This document shows positions 1 to 8,421 of a stretch of 50,520 nucleotides of DNA, piece after piece. Under the pieces are notes generated by a model. That model worked only from the letters and a program-made list of their open reading frames with translations, was not told the origin of the DNA and made no database searches. Every line of letters begins with the position of its first letter. The first letter of the stretch is position 1. Both the position numbers and the translations under genes were made by a program. Origin of the DNA: Acidimicrobiia bacterium (GTDB lineage Bacteria; Actinomycetota; Acidimicrobiia; Acidimicrobiales; JANYDT01). The stretch is from NCBI GenBank assembly GCA_025359845.1, contig JANYDT010000018.1, forward strand, positions 1-50,520, in the 5' to 3' direction.

Positions 1-23
1 CCACTCCCGCGTCTTAGTCCGCC

Positions 24-77
24 CGTTCGTGTAGCAGTTGGCCGCGCCCCGTGCGAGAGCGTCCTGCTACATGAACG
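24..77 (+). repeat. Dispersed palindromic element, copy 1
   Basis: Imperfect hairpin with 14-base arms. The left arm CGTTCGTGTAGCAG is at 24-37 and the right arm CTGCTACATGAACG at 64-77; they pair fully except for one G-T wobble. The 26-base spacer begins TTGGCCGCGCC, as in the other copies at 15574-15626, 17425-17484 and 18410-18462. It lies in the leader before the Nudix-GNAT gene. The stretch 78-145 after it is purine-rich (GGAACGGAG-like units) and holds no gene. Confidence 0.85.
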
Positions 78-145
78 GAACGGAGGGGGAGGGGAACGGA
101 GCGGAGGAACCGGGGCGGGCGGGACCTTGGTAGTAGGTTGCCTCT

Positions 146-1144
146 GTGGCGTCCAGACGAGAAACCGGCGACGACGTCGTGGCGGCGCTCACCGAGATGC
201 TCGATCGACGGATTCCGGTCGATGATCGGGAGCGGCAATCGATCGAGCAGTTCCGAGACGAGCTGAGCCAGCTCGATCGGCCCTGCGATGAGCACGCCGA
301 CCGGACCCATGTCACTGCGTCGGCCATCATCGTGAGCCGGCGAGGCGTGATCCTGCACCGGCACAAGATTCTCGGCCTGTGGGTTCAACCCGGCGGCCAC
401 ATCAATGCCGACGAAGCGCCGGCTGACGCGGCCATCCGAGAGACGCTCGAGGAGACTGGCCTCAAGGCGCGCCACTTCTGCGGCGATGCGCATCCGCTCG
501 TAATCCATGTTGATGTGCATCCCGGTCCACGCGGCCATACCCATCTCGATATTCGATACCTTCTCGTGGCCCCCGACGACGACCCGACACCCCCGAAAGG
601 GGAGAGCCCCGACGTAGCCTGGTTCTCGTGGGCCAAGGCTGCGACGGCGTCGTCGGAAGTCGGCCTCTCGGGTATCTTGGGCGCGCTGGTCGATGTGACG
701 GTGCGCGATGCGGTTACCGAGGACGCTCCTGCGGTCGCCGAGTTGTACCTCCGATCGTTTCGCCATGCCTACGATGCAACCGCCGTACGACTCGCCCACG
801 ATGACGACGATGTGCGGCGCTGGATCCGCGACGAACTGCTGCCCACTCATACCGTCACCGTCGCGGTGGCCGCGGGGACGGTCCCGATTGGTTTCGTGGC
901 CGAGCAACCCGGCCGGGTCTCGCACCTCTACGTCGACCCGGCGTGGATACGTCGGGGCATCGGCTCGCGACTGCTGCGCGTCGCGATGGATCGCCAATCC
1001 GGGGGCTTGTCGCTGTGGACGTTCGAGGCCAACAAACGGGCCCGTGCCTTCTACGAGCATCGCGGGTTCAAGGCGGTCGAGCGCACCGACGGCGCCGGCA
1101 ACGAAGAACGCCAACCCGATGTGCGCTACTCCTGGGAGCCCTGA
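146..1144 (+). CDS. Nudix hydrolase fused to GNAT N-acetyltransferase
   Basis: A 332-residue, two-domain protein. The N-terminal half has a complete Nudix box: GGHINADE, then RETLEETGL, giving the G-x5-E-x7-RE-x2-EE-x-G pattern at about residues 90-115. The family cleaves nucleoside diphosphates linked to another group. The C-terminal half (from about residue 190) is a GNAT fold with the acetyl-CoA loop in VDPAWIRRGIGSRLLRVA and the late motif ANKRARAFYEHRGF, so it probably acetylates an amine. The substrate of neither domain can be read from sequence. The start is a GTG with no strong ribosome binding site; an in-frame ATG at about 197 is possible but would trim the N-terminus. It converges on the CoA-transferase gene at 1203. 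Confidence 0.85.
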   Translation: MASRRETGDDVVAALTEMLDRRIPVDDRERQSIEQFRDELSQLDRPCDEHADRTHVTASAIIVSRRGVILHRHKILGLWVQPGGHINADEAPADAAIRETLEETGLKARHFCGDAHPLVIHVDVHPGPRGHTHLDIRYLLVAPDDDPTPPKGESPDVAWFSWAKAATASSEVGLSGILGALVDVTVRDAVTEDAPAVAELYLRSFRHAYDATAVRLAHDDDDVRRWIRDELLPTHTVTVAVAAGTVPIGFVAEQPGRVSHLYVDPAWIRRGIGSRLLRVAMDRQSGGLSLWTFEANKRARAFYEHRGFKAVERTDGAGNEERQPDVRYSWEP

Positions 1145-1202
1145 CGCCGGCTCATCCTCGTCCAAGGCCGTCTCATACTCCTCGACGGACGACCAGTCCC
1201 GA

Positions 1203-3671
1203 TTAGTCCAGGGCTTCGGCCGCCACCAGCCCCGCGATTCGGTCATCGTCGTAGCCCAGTTCGCCCAGTACTTCAACCGTGTGCTCGCCGAGCAGCGGAC
1301 CGGCCAGATCGAAACGGGCCGGAGTGCGGCTGAGGAGAATCGGGTGCATGGGGGTCTTCATCAGGCCCACGCTCGAATGCTGCACCTCGGTGGTGAACCC
1401 GCGATGCGTAAGTTGGGTATCGCACACAAGTTCACGGCTGCGCAGGACGGCGTGCGCTGGAACGCCGATCTGCTGCAGCCGCACGGTGAGCGCATCGGGA
1501 TCCTGTCCTTCTGTCCAAGCGTTCAGACGGACGTCGATCTCGCGTCGACGGGCAATACGCTCTTGCCACGAGAGATGGGCGAGATCGCCCAGGTCCGCCT
1601 CTCCCGCCAGAATCCGCCATTGGTCGTCGGTCGCGCACGCGATGGCCAGCCATCGGTCGGTGCCCAGAACGCAGTACATCCCGTGGGGCGCCATGAAGTG
1701 ATCGTCGTTGCCCTGAGCCTCATACACGCGACAGTTGATCTGCCAATCCAACAAGGCGGGGCTCAGCAGGTGCAGCACGCTTTCACCCTGCGCGAAGTCG
1801 ACGTGACAGCCGGTCGGCCGAGCGGCATTGTTCTGGGCGTCGAGCACGGCGAGCAACGTGGCCACTGCGAACCGGGGGGAGGCGCCATCGGTGTACGCCA
1901 TCACCGGTCCAACTCCAGGGCGGCCGGGCCAGCCGGTGGTGGTGTGAAACCCATAGAGGGCCGAGGCCATATTTCCCCATCCCGCGGCGGCGGCCAACGG
2001 ACCGGATTGCCCCGACAAATTGCTCGAGAGGAACACGAGCGATGGATTGATTTCGCTCAATGTTGACGCCGAGATACCGAGTCGGTCCATGACACCCGTG
2101 GGAAACGACTCGATGACCACGTCGACGCGCCTTACGAGATCGAACAGCACCTCGCGGCCGAGCGGATTGCTCAAGTCGAGGGTGATCGACCGCTTACCGG
2201 CGTTGAACATCGTGAACGCGGCCGACGCATCGGCGCGACCATGAATGAACGGGCCGAGCGAGCGGCCCATCTCGCCCCGTCGCCCCGACTCCACCTTCAG
2301 TACGGCCGCTCCGAACGCGGCCATGGTGTGGCCGATCACCGGCCCGGCCGCGGACGTGCTGAGGTCAAGAATGCGGCAGCCCGCAAGGGGACGCCCGGAG
2401 GGAGCACCGACCCGCGTTCCGGCACTCCCGCCCGCAGCCGGCATCGGGGAGGGGGCGGCTTTGTCGGTTCCGACGGCGACCGCCGCGGGCGGCGGGCAGT
2501 TCGGCCGCGCCAGCAGAGTCGCGAGGGTCGACTCCCCCAGCGCGGGTGCTCGAGAGAGCGTCGGCAGAGGGCGGCCATCGATCTTCGCCACCGAACCAGG
2601 AACCTTGACGGTCGCGTCGACGAAGGCGATCTCGTCCCAGTACTCACGCGCTTGCAACTGCTCGAACGACAGCAGCGCTTCGAGCGATTGCATCGGGGCC
2701 ATGGCCAGGCGCCGCCGAACCGACTCAGCGTGCAGGGCCGCGCTCGTGCGCGTCGCAGTGAACCGAGTGATGCATTGGGTGAGCCTTTCGTAGCGCTCCC
2801 CGGCGATCGGATCGAGTTCACCCATGAGCCGGCGCCCGAACGTCGTCCAGTCCTCCGCCAGCAGGTCGTCATCGACTTCGCCGGTCTCGTGCATCCACGC
2901 CACGAGCCGCCCGATGAACGGGCCTCCGGCCGCGCCGAAGGACAGCGAGATGGTCACCGCCCCATCGAGCGTCCAGTACTCCCAACGCTGGGCGACGTTT
3001 CGCACCATCGATGCGCCACCCGAGCGCGACACCGGCGGCGCGCCCCACGAATCCATATGCGCGTTGTGGAAGGCGACAGTGCTGAAGCTGTGCTGCGCCG
3101 AGATATCGACTCGTTGCCCGAGCCCCGAACCGCGCCGCTCGCTCAGAGCCAGCAATGCGCCGACCACGGCGTCGACCGAGGCCACCGTGAAGGTCTGCGC
3201 AACCGCACACCGCAACGGCGCCCGATCGGCGTCACCGGTAAAATTCGCATGACTCGAAGCCGCGGTGATCACCAAATCCGTCGCCAACCAATCCGCCTTC
3301 GGACCGTCGATGCCGAAAGGCGTGATCGACACGCTGACGAGACCCGGATTAGCCGCTTCCAACCGGGTAACCGCCACCGGCAGCGACCCGCTGTACAGAA
3401 TCACATCGGCCGTAGCGGCCAGGCGCATAAAGTCGTCGACAGTTTCGATGACAACCGACCGCTTGCCGCGGTTGTAGGCCTGATGAATCAGGGAGCGGTC
3501 GAGACCGGGCTCGTCGGCCACGAACGGCGGTGCATGACGGGCCGCCGATCCGGCCGGCGGCTCCGCGAGAATCACTTCGGCCCCGAACTGCGCCAGCAGC
3601 ATCCCCGCCAGGAGGCCTGTCTCGTCGCAACAATCAATAACGCGGTAATGGCTCAGCAGCGCACCCTCCAT
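1203..3671 (-). CDS. Double-domain family III CoA-transferase (CaiB/BaiF), paralogue 1
   Basis: An 822-residue fusion of two CaiB/BaiF domains, twice the usual length of about 400 residues. This family moves CoA between carboxylic acids through an aspartyl-CoA thioester. The catalytic Asp is visible in both halves: GLGQRVDISAQ in the first and GCHVDFAQGES in the second. The first half is the EPPAG type (QFGAEVILAEPPAG, ITPFGIDGPKADW). The second half starts around residue 430 (GRPLAGCRILDLS) and carries LKVESGRRGEMGRSLG. A Gly/Ala/Pro-rich linker joins them. Both active sites look intact, so the protein may be a self-contained pseudo-dimer. The substrate is unknown; nearby degradation genes suggest a catabolic acid. 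Confidence 0.88.
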   Translation of the reverse strand: MEGALLSHYRVIDCCDETGLLAGMLLAQFGAEVILAEPPAGSAARHAPPFVADEPGLDRSLIHQAYNRGKRSVVIETVDDFMRLAATADVILYSGSLPVAVTRLEAANPGLVSVSITPFGIDGPKADWLATDLVITAASSHANFTGDADRAPLRCAVAQTFTVASVDAVVGALLALSERRGSGLGQRVDISAQHSFSTVAFHNAHMDSWGAPPVSRSGGASMVRNVAQRWEYWTLDGAVTISLSFGAAGGPFIGRLVAWMHETGEVDDDLLAEDWTTFGRRLMGELDPIAGERYERLTQCITRFTATRTSAALHAESVRRRLAMAPMQSLEALLSFEQLQAREYWDEIAFVDATVKVPGSVAKIDGRPLPTLSRAPALGESTLATLLARPNCPPPAAVAVGTDKAAPSPMPAAGGSAGTRVGAPSGRPLAGCRILDLSTSAAGPVIGHTMAAFGAAVLKVESGRRGEMGRSLGPFIHGRADASAAFTMFNAGKRSITLDLSNPLGREVLFDLVRRVDVVIESFPTGVMDRLGISASTLSEINPSLVFLSSNLSGQSGPLAAAAGWGNMASALYGFHTTTGWPGRPGVGPVMAYTDGASPRFAVATLLAVLDAQNNAARPTGCHVDFAQGESVLHLLSPALLDWQINCRVYEAQGNDDHFMAPHGMYCVLGTDRWLAIACATDDQWRILAGEADLGDLAHLSWQERIARRREIDVRLNAWTEGQDPDALTVRLQQIGVPAHAVLRSRELVCDTQLTHRGFTTEVQHSSVGLMKTPMHPILLSRTPARFDLAGPLLGEHTVEVLGELGYDDDRIAGLVAAEALD

Positions 3672-3751
3672 GCACCGATCCTACAGATACGGGCGGCCAC
3701 AGTGTCATCTCGAACCGGGCCCAAACCGAGATCGTGCACACACCGCCACGC

Positions 3752-4510
3752 TCAGGCTTCGCTCGGTCCGGGATCGCGCGGTAAGGGATAGCTCGGGAGG
3801 GGATCGAACGACGGCCCGTTGCGGTCGGTCTCGCCCCAGTACTCGGGTAGGCGTAAATAGCCGAAGCGGGGTAGGTCGACGGCCAGCGCGAGCCCCTGGG
3901 CCCGCTTCAATCGCTGGATCGTGCGGACGTGGGTCGACAACTCATAGAACACCATCCACAGCGAACCCTCGAGGTCGTACTCGATGTAGCCGGGGCGATC
4001 GCGGTCAAGGCGGGCCCCCCGGGGCAGCACCTGAATGACGTATTTCCAGAAGTTTGTGCCCCGGATGCTTTCGCGCGTTGCCCGCAACGTTTCGATCGTC
4101 TGTGACGCCACGACCTGCTCGAGCCATGACACGCCGAGGCGCGCCTTATCGACCAAGTCCGGGACTTGCCAGAACAGCGTCTCGTCGAGCACGCGGTCGA
4201 AGCGCGCCGAGGGGCCGATGCGATGGTGCTCCCATACGATCGGGGCGGCGACGTTGCCGTCGGGCCAGAGAAACGGTGCGCAACGCCGGCGGGTGAACAC
4301 CAGTGCATCCCAAGCGATGTGGGAGATCTGGCGGCGGATCGACCACCACATCCACTCCTTATCGCGATCGAGGGAGTCGAAGTCGAGCTGCTCGGCGCTC
4401 AGGCCGGCCGCCTCGGCCACGATCCAGTCGATCACCGTCGCGTAGTTTGGCATCGCGCCCACTGACGGGTCGGCCGGCATCTCCAGCAGCTGGGGATCGA
4501 CCAGGGCCAT
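3752..4510 (-). CDS. DinB-like four-helix protein
   Basis: A 252-residue protein, mostly helical and rich in Trp. The segment MWWSIRRQISHIAWDALVF and the later FYELSTHVRTIQRLKRAQG fit the DinB/YfiT-like fold, where spaced histidines bind a divalent metal; His residues in ISHIAWD and STHVRTI are candidates. Some members are thiol-dependent transferases, but no substrate can be assigned here. It is the upstream neighbour of the phosphotriesterase-like gene on the opposite side of a 42-base gap from its stop, so co-transcription into the CoA-transferase region is possible only from its own promoter. The ATG start at 4510 is the first available. The family call is moderate. Confidence 0.6.
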   Translation of the reverse strand: MALVDPQLLEMPADPSVGAMPNYATVIDWIVAEAAGLSAEQLDFDSLDRDKEWMWWSIRRQISHIAWDALVFTRRRCAPFLWPDGNVAAPIVWEHHRIGPSARFDRVLDETLFWQVPDLVDKARLGVSWLEQVVASQTIETLRATRESIRGTNFWKYVIQVLPRGARLDRDRPGYIEYDLEGSLWMVFYELSTHVRTIQRLKRAQGLALAVDLPRFGYLRLPEYWGETDRNGPSFDPLPSYPLPRDPGPSEA

Positions 4511-4552
4511 ATGATTCAGAATAGGTCTGAGGTCGCGCCGTCGGCGACCGGC

Positions 4553-5530
4553 TCAGTAACCGCCGGCGTGCTCCAGCATTCGACGCGGGTTGGTCACGAG
4601 CATCGTTTCGATCTGTTCCTCGGTGACGCCGTGCTCGCGCAGGGCGGGGAGAACATCTTGGCTGATGTGGAGGTAGTGCCAGTGGGGCATGGTGGACGGG
4701 GGGATCTCGCCCGCGATCCAGTCCAAATAGCACGAGGCATCGTGGCTCAGGACCAGCTTGTCGGCGTGGCCGCGACTGCAGAGATCGGCCACTACTTTGA
4801 CGCGCACCGGAGTGGGCTGAAGGCCGTCTATGCCGAAACGATCCATGCCGAGCGTGCTGCCGTTGGCCATGAGTTCTTCCAGATAATCGAGATCGGTGGA
4901 GTCGCCGCAATGACCGATGATGACACGGGTCAAGTCGACTCCTTCGTCGATGAAGATTCGTTGCTGATCAAGGCCCCGCTTCGTCGCCGCGTGGGTGTGT
5001 GTCGTGATCGGCACGCCGGTGATGCGATGCGTCTTCGCGCAGGCCCTCAGCACCCGTTCGACGTCGGGGGTAAGACCCATTTGATCGGTGGCGCACTTGA
5101 TGACACCGGCTTTGATCGACGTGCCGCCGACGCCCTCGGTGATATCACGCACGAACAGATCCACCATCGGGTCGGAGCCGTTCGGACCCGATCCTGGAGT
5201 CCGCGCTCGCCAATAGTGATCAAGTTCGTTGAATGTGTAAAGCCCCGTCGCCACGATGATGTGGAGGTCGATCTGCGCCGCGACCCGAGCGATGCGCGGA
5301 ACGTAGCGGCCCAGGCCGAGCGCAGTGGGGTCGAGGATGGCGTCGATGCCGGCCGCCTTCAGCGCGTTGAGCCGGCTGATCGCATCGGCCACGCGGGTGT
5401 CTTCGTCGCCCCATTCCTCGGGCATGTTGTCTTTCATCTCGGGGGAGATGATGAACACGTGCTCATGCATCAGCACACGTCCGAGTGAACCGGGCGCAAT
5501 CGGCCCCTTCGCGGTCTGGATATCAGCCAT
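4553..5530 (-). CDS. Phosphotriesterase-family metal hydrolase (lactonase-like)
   Basis: A 325-residue TIM-barrel hydrolase with the full binuclear-metal ligand set of the phosphotriesterase family: HEH at residues 22-24, a probable carboxylated Lys in SIKAGVIKCATD, His in TTHTHA, His in IIGHCGDS and Asp in KLVLSHDAS. Relatives include phosphotriesterase-like lactonases and aryldialkylphosphatases. In a catabolic setting a lactone or ester is the likelier natural substrate, which would fit ring-opening after a Baeyer-Villiger step, but that is inference. There is no signal peptide, so it should be cytoplasmic. The length is normal for the family. Confidence 0.88.
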   Translation of the reverse strand: MADIQTAKGPIAPGSLGRVLMHEHVFIISPEMKDNMPEEWGDEDTRVADAISRLNALKAAGIDAILDPTALGLGRYVPRIARVAAQIDLHIIVATGLYTFNELDHYWRARTPGSGPNGSDPMVDLFVRDITEGVGGTSIKAGVIKCATDQMGLTPDVERVLRACAKTHRITGVPITTHTHAATKRGLDQQRIFIDEGVDLTRVIIGHCGDSTDLDYLEELMANGSTLGMDRFGIDGLQPTPVRVKVVADLCSRGHADKLVLSHDASCYLDWIAGEIPPSTMPHWHYLHISQDVLPALREHGVTEEQIETMLVTNPRRMLEHAGGY

Positions 5531-5600
5531 GGCCAGAACCGTAGTCGCGCCGACCCAAAGCGCGCCTGTCAGCCTCCGGCCGAGTGCCTAGTGCCGTGGC

Positions 5601-8225
5601 CTAGGTGTGCTCGCCGAGCAGTGGGGCGCGTCCGAGCGACCACCAGTCGCGGTTCGTGCGCATCGGTGGTCCTGGCCGTTCGTAGCTGCCCAACACCGGA
5701 TGGTCGACCGTCTCGAAGAAGCCTGTTGCTCGTAGATGCGGGTCACGCCGCAGGTCGGCGAGCGTGTTCAGCGGGGTGACGGGGACGTTGCGACGCTGAC
5801 CCTCCGCGAACAGCGCGAGCTTTGTCGAAGTTATAGTGAGTTGGGCGAACCACTCGTCGATGATGTCGGCGATCTGGGCCCGCATGGTGAGGTCAAGGAA
5901 CGCCTCGTCGAGGAACATGTCATTGCCCGTTACTTCGCTGATCCACTTAGCCGTATTCGTCCAATGGGCGGGTTGCAGCGCGATCGTCGCGATGAAGCCG
6001 TCCTGGCAACGGTACAGTCCCCACGGGCGACTGAGCGCTCGGCGGTTTCCGGTCCGAACCCGGTGGATGCGATCATCGAGGAACAACGAGACGCCGGCCT
6101 CGGGGGCGAGGGCGAGGCAGCACTCCTGCATCGACATGTCGACGAGCTGACCCCGTCCCAGGCCACCTTCGCAGTCCCGGGCGTGAAGGGCCATGAGGGC
6201 CCCGACGGCCGAGTGCATTGCGGTGACGTGACATGCGAGCTGCGACGGCCCGCCCGGAACGACCGGTGCGTCCTGAGGAAAGCCGGTGAGCGCGAGGACG
6301 CCTGATGACGCCCACGCCACGAGATTCGAACTCTTCCAGTTCCGGCGCGGCCCGGTCAGTCCAAAGGGCGTGATCGAGACCCATACCAGACCCGGATTGG
6401 TCGTCTTGGCGGCCTCGTAGCCGATCCCGAGACCGTCGAGGTATCCCGTTCCCAGCCCGTCGATCACCACATCGGCCTGCTCCAGAAGCGCTCGGATCCG
6501 TTCACGGTCGGCCTCCAGGTTGAGGTCGGCGACGATGCTGCGCTTGCCCTGGGCCAGGAACGCGAACCACATCGCCGACTCGGGGCCATCGGGCACCAAC
6601 GTCGAGCGCGGACCGAAACCGCGCACCCGGTCCCCGGCCGGCGGCTCGACGATCGTGACATCAGCCCCCAGTCCGGCGAGCATCATCGTGCCGTAGGCCC
6701 CATTGAACCCGCCAAAATCGATGACCCGCAGCCCGGCCAACGGGCCACCGCTCCGGTCGATCTCGGGCGTCGTGAGCGTCGGGGCCGTGGGCGTCGGTCG
6801 TGTGAGCGTCGGTGGCGTGGGCGTGGGTGTGGGTGGCGGAGCTGATGACTTCTGACCCGCCTCCGGGGCGGAAAGATCGACCGAATCGCGGGCCGCGGGC
6901 ACGAGCACCGGCAGGTAATCGTGATACGGACGCTGTAGCAGCCGCGGCGATGGCGCCATAGGAAAAGCCGCACGGGTATTCACCAGGTCGGTGATACCGG
7001 CCTCGTCGTAGCCGAGTTCGGTCAATACCGTAACGGTGTCCTCACCCATCGCCGGACCGGCGCGGTGCGCGTACGCCGGCGTGTCGGTAAGGCGCAGGGC
7101 GCTCGAGTGGAACACATCACTCTTTAGGCGAGCGCTGGGCGCGACCCCGAACCAACGGCGATCGCGCACCTGCGGATCGCAGATCACGTCTTCGAGATCA
7201 AGGACGCCGTAGGCCGCCACGCCCACCTCTTGGCACCATGCGGCCACTTCATCCGGAGAATGGATCTCCGTCCAACTCGAGAGGAGAACATCAAGCTCGT
7301 CGCCATGGTCGCGGCGACCCTGTGGCGTCGCGAACTTCGAGTCGCCGGCCCAATCCGCTCCAAGGCGCGACGAGCCGGTGACAAGCGCTCGCAAGGCCAG
7401 CCACGCCTCGTCACCCTCGACGCTGATGGCCACCCACCGATCGTCGCCTCGACAACGATAGACACCTTCGGGACCGGCCTCCGAACAGCGATTACCGGTG
7501 CGCTGCTGCTCGTGCCCGTTCAGGGATAAGTCGAGAAAGAGCGGCCCCAGCAACCCCACCGATGCCTCGAACTGCGAGATGTCGACGAAGACGCCGGCAC
7601 CGGTGCGTCTGCGCTGCCGTAAGCCTGAGAGCACAGCCGTAGCGGCCACCAATCCGCTGCAATAGTCAGGCGGAGCGATCGGTCCGATACCCGCAGGGTC
7701 ACGTTCGGCGAATCCGGTCAGGTTGTCGAGCCCCACCAAGGGGGCCTGATTCGGTCCCCACGCCACGTTCTCGTAGTAAGGCATCGTCGGATCGGAGCCG
7801 AATCCGGGCAGGGCCACATAGATGATGTCGGGACGCACGGCGCGGACGCTCTCGTAATCGAGGCCGAGGGTCCGGATGGCGGGCGCCGAATAATTGGTGA
7901 CCATTACGTCACATGTCGCCAAGAGGCGCAGAGCGGCTTCGCGCCCCGCCGGCACCTTCAGATCGAGACCGACGCTGCGCTTGGCTGTCGTCATCTCGGT
8001 CACGTAGGCGCTCAAGTCGGGATGGACGGCGGCGAGGTCGGGATCATCTCGGGTCCATACAGTCCCGAAGATTCGAACCACGTCAGGGTTGTTTAGCGAC
8101 TCGATCTTGAAGACGTCGGCGCCGAACAACGCCATCTGTCGCGTACAGCTCGGTGCCGCGATGGCAATCCCAAGTTCGAAAACGCGCACGCCGGCCAGCG
8201 GTCGCGAAGATGAAGAATCGTTCAT
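5601..8225 (-). CDS. Double-domain family III CoA-transferase, paralogue 2 (halves in swapped order)
   Basis: An 874-residue fusion. The ATG at 8225 is preferred because GGGGGA sits just upstream; a longer reading from 8324 adds a non-homologous Arg-rich tail. Both halves keep the catalytic Asp (GVFVDISQFEAS and GQLVDMSMQEC). The half order is reversed relative to the other two paralogues: the first half is the FKIESLNNPDVVR / SQFEA type and the second the VEPPAGDRVRG / SITPFGLTGPRRNW type. The halves are joined by a Pro/Thr linker of TPTPT repeats. It is divergent from phaC, with a shared 196-base regulatory gap. The substrate is unknown. Confidence 0.88.
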   Translation of the reverse strand: MNDSSSSRPLAGVRVFELGIAIAAPSCTRQMALFGADVFKIESLNNPDVVRIFGTVWTRDDPDLAAVHPDLSAYVTEMTTAKRSVGLDLKVPAGREAALRLLATCDVMVTNYSAPAIRTLGLDYESVRAVRPDIIYVALPGFGSDPTMPYYENVAWGPNQAPLVGLDNLTGFAERDPAGIGPIAPPDYCSGLVAATAVLSGLRQRRRTGAGVFVDISQFEASVGLLGPLFLDLSLNGHEQQRTGNRCSEAGPEGVYRCRGDDRWVAISVEGDEAWLALRALVTGSSRLGADWAGDSKFATPQGRRDHGDELDVLLSSWTEIHSPDEVAAWCQEVGVAAYGVLDLEDVICDPQVRDRRWFGVAPSARLKSDVFHSSALRLTDTPAYAHRAGPAMGEDTVTVLTELGYDEAGITDLVNTRAAFPMAPSPRLLQRPYHDYLPVLVPAARDSVDLSAPEAGQKSSAPPPTPTPTPPTLTRPTPTAPTLTTPEIDRSGGPLAGLRVIDFGGFNGAYGTMMLAGLGADVTIVEPPAGDRVRGFGPRSTLVPDGPESAMWFAFLAQGKRSIVADLNLEADRERIRALLEQADVVIDGLGTGYLDGLGIGYEAAKTTNPGLVWVSITPFGLTGPRRNWKSSNLVAWASSGVLALTGFPQDAPVVPGGPSQLACHVTAMHSAVGALMALHARDCEGGLGRGQLVDMSMQECCLALAPEAGVSLFLDDRIHRVRTGNRRALSRPWGLYRCQDGFIATIALQPAHWTNTAKWISEVTGNDMFLDEAFLDLTMRAQIADIIDEWFAQLTITSTKLALFAEGQRRNVPVTPLNTLADLRRDPHLRATGFFETVDHPVLGSYERPGPPMRTNRDWWSLGRAPLLGEHT
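6765..6840 (-). repeat. Short tandem repeats coding a Pro/Thr interdomain linker
   Basis: Degenerate GTGGGCGTCGGT-like units on the plus strand. Read on the coding strand they give a flexible linker of repeated PTPT and TPT units between the two CoA-transferase domains. Slippage at such units could change linker length. Confidence 0.7.
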
Positions 8226-8355
8226 ATGTCCCCCAGTAGGTTTTCGGCCGCGGACTCTACGCCGATCGCGTGGCCACGAGTGTCGCCATCGCCTCGATGC
8301 GGGTGAATCGTCAATGCAAACCACGCGCCGGCCGCTCCATGCTTCGCCCCGGGCG

Positions 8356-8384
8356 TTGACAATCGTCAGGCTCCTAACTATCCT
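8356..8384 (+). promoter_or_regulatory. Sigma70-type promoter for phaC
   Basis: A perfect -35 box TTGACA at 8356-8361 and -10 box TATCCT at 8379-8384 are separated by 17 bases. The expected transcription start near 8391 leaves a short leader of about 30 bases with GAGGAG at 8406-8411 before the ATG at 8422. It is the clearest promoter in the window. Confidence 0.7.
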
Positions 8385-8421
8385 GAGACGCCTTTCCGGC
8401 CCGATGAGGAGTTCGATTCAC

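Noticed and set aside
2241-3791. A long open frame on the plus strand opposite the first CoA-transferase
   Set aside because: It is antisense to a clearly conserved gene, rich in Arg/Gly/His and without motifs, as expected for shadows in GC-rich DNA.
8225-8324. Longer N-terminus of the second CoA-transferase
   Set aside because: The extra residues are Arg-rich and unlike the family, while the ATG at 8225 has a good ribosome binding site.
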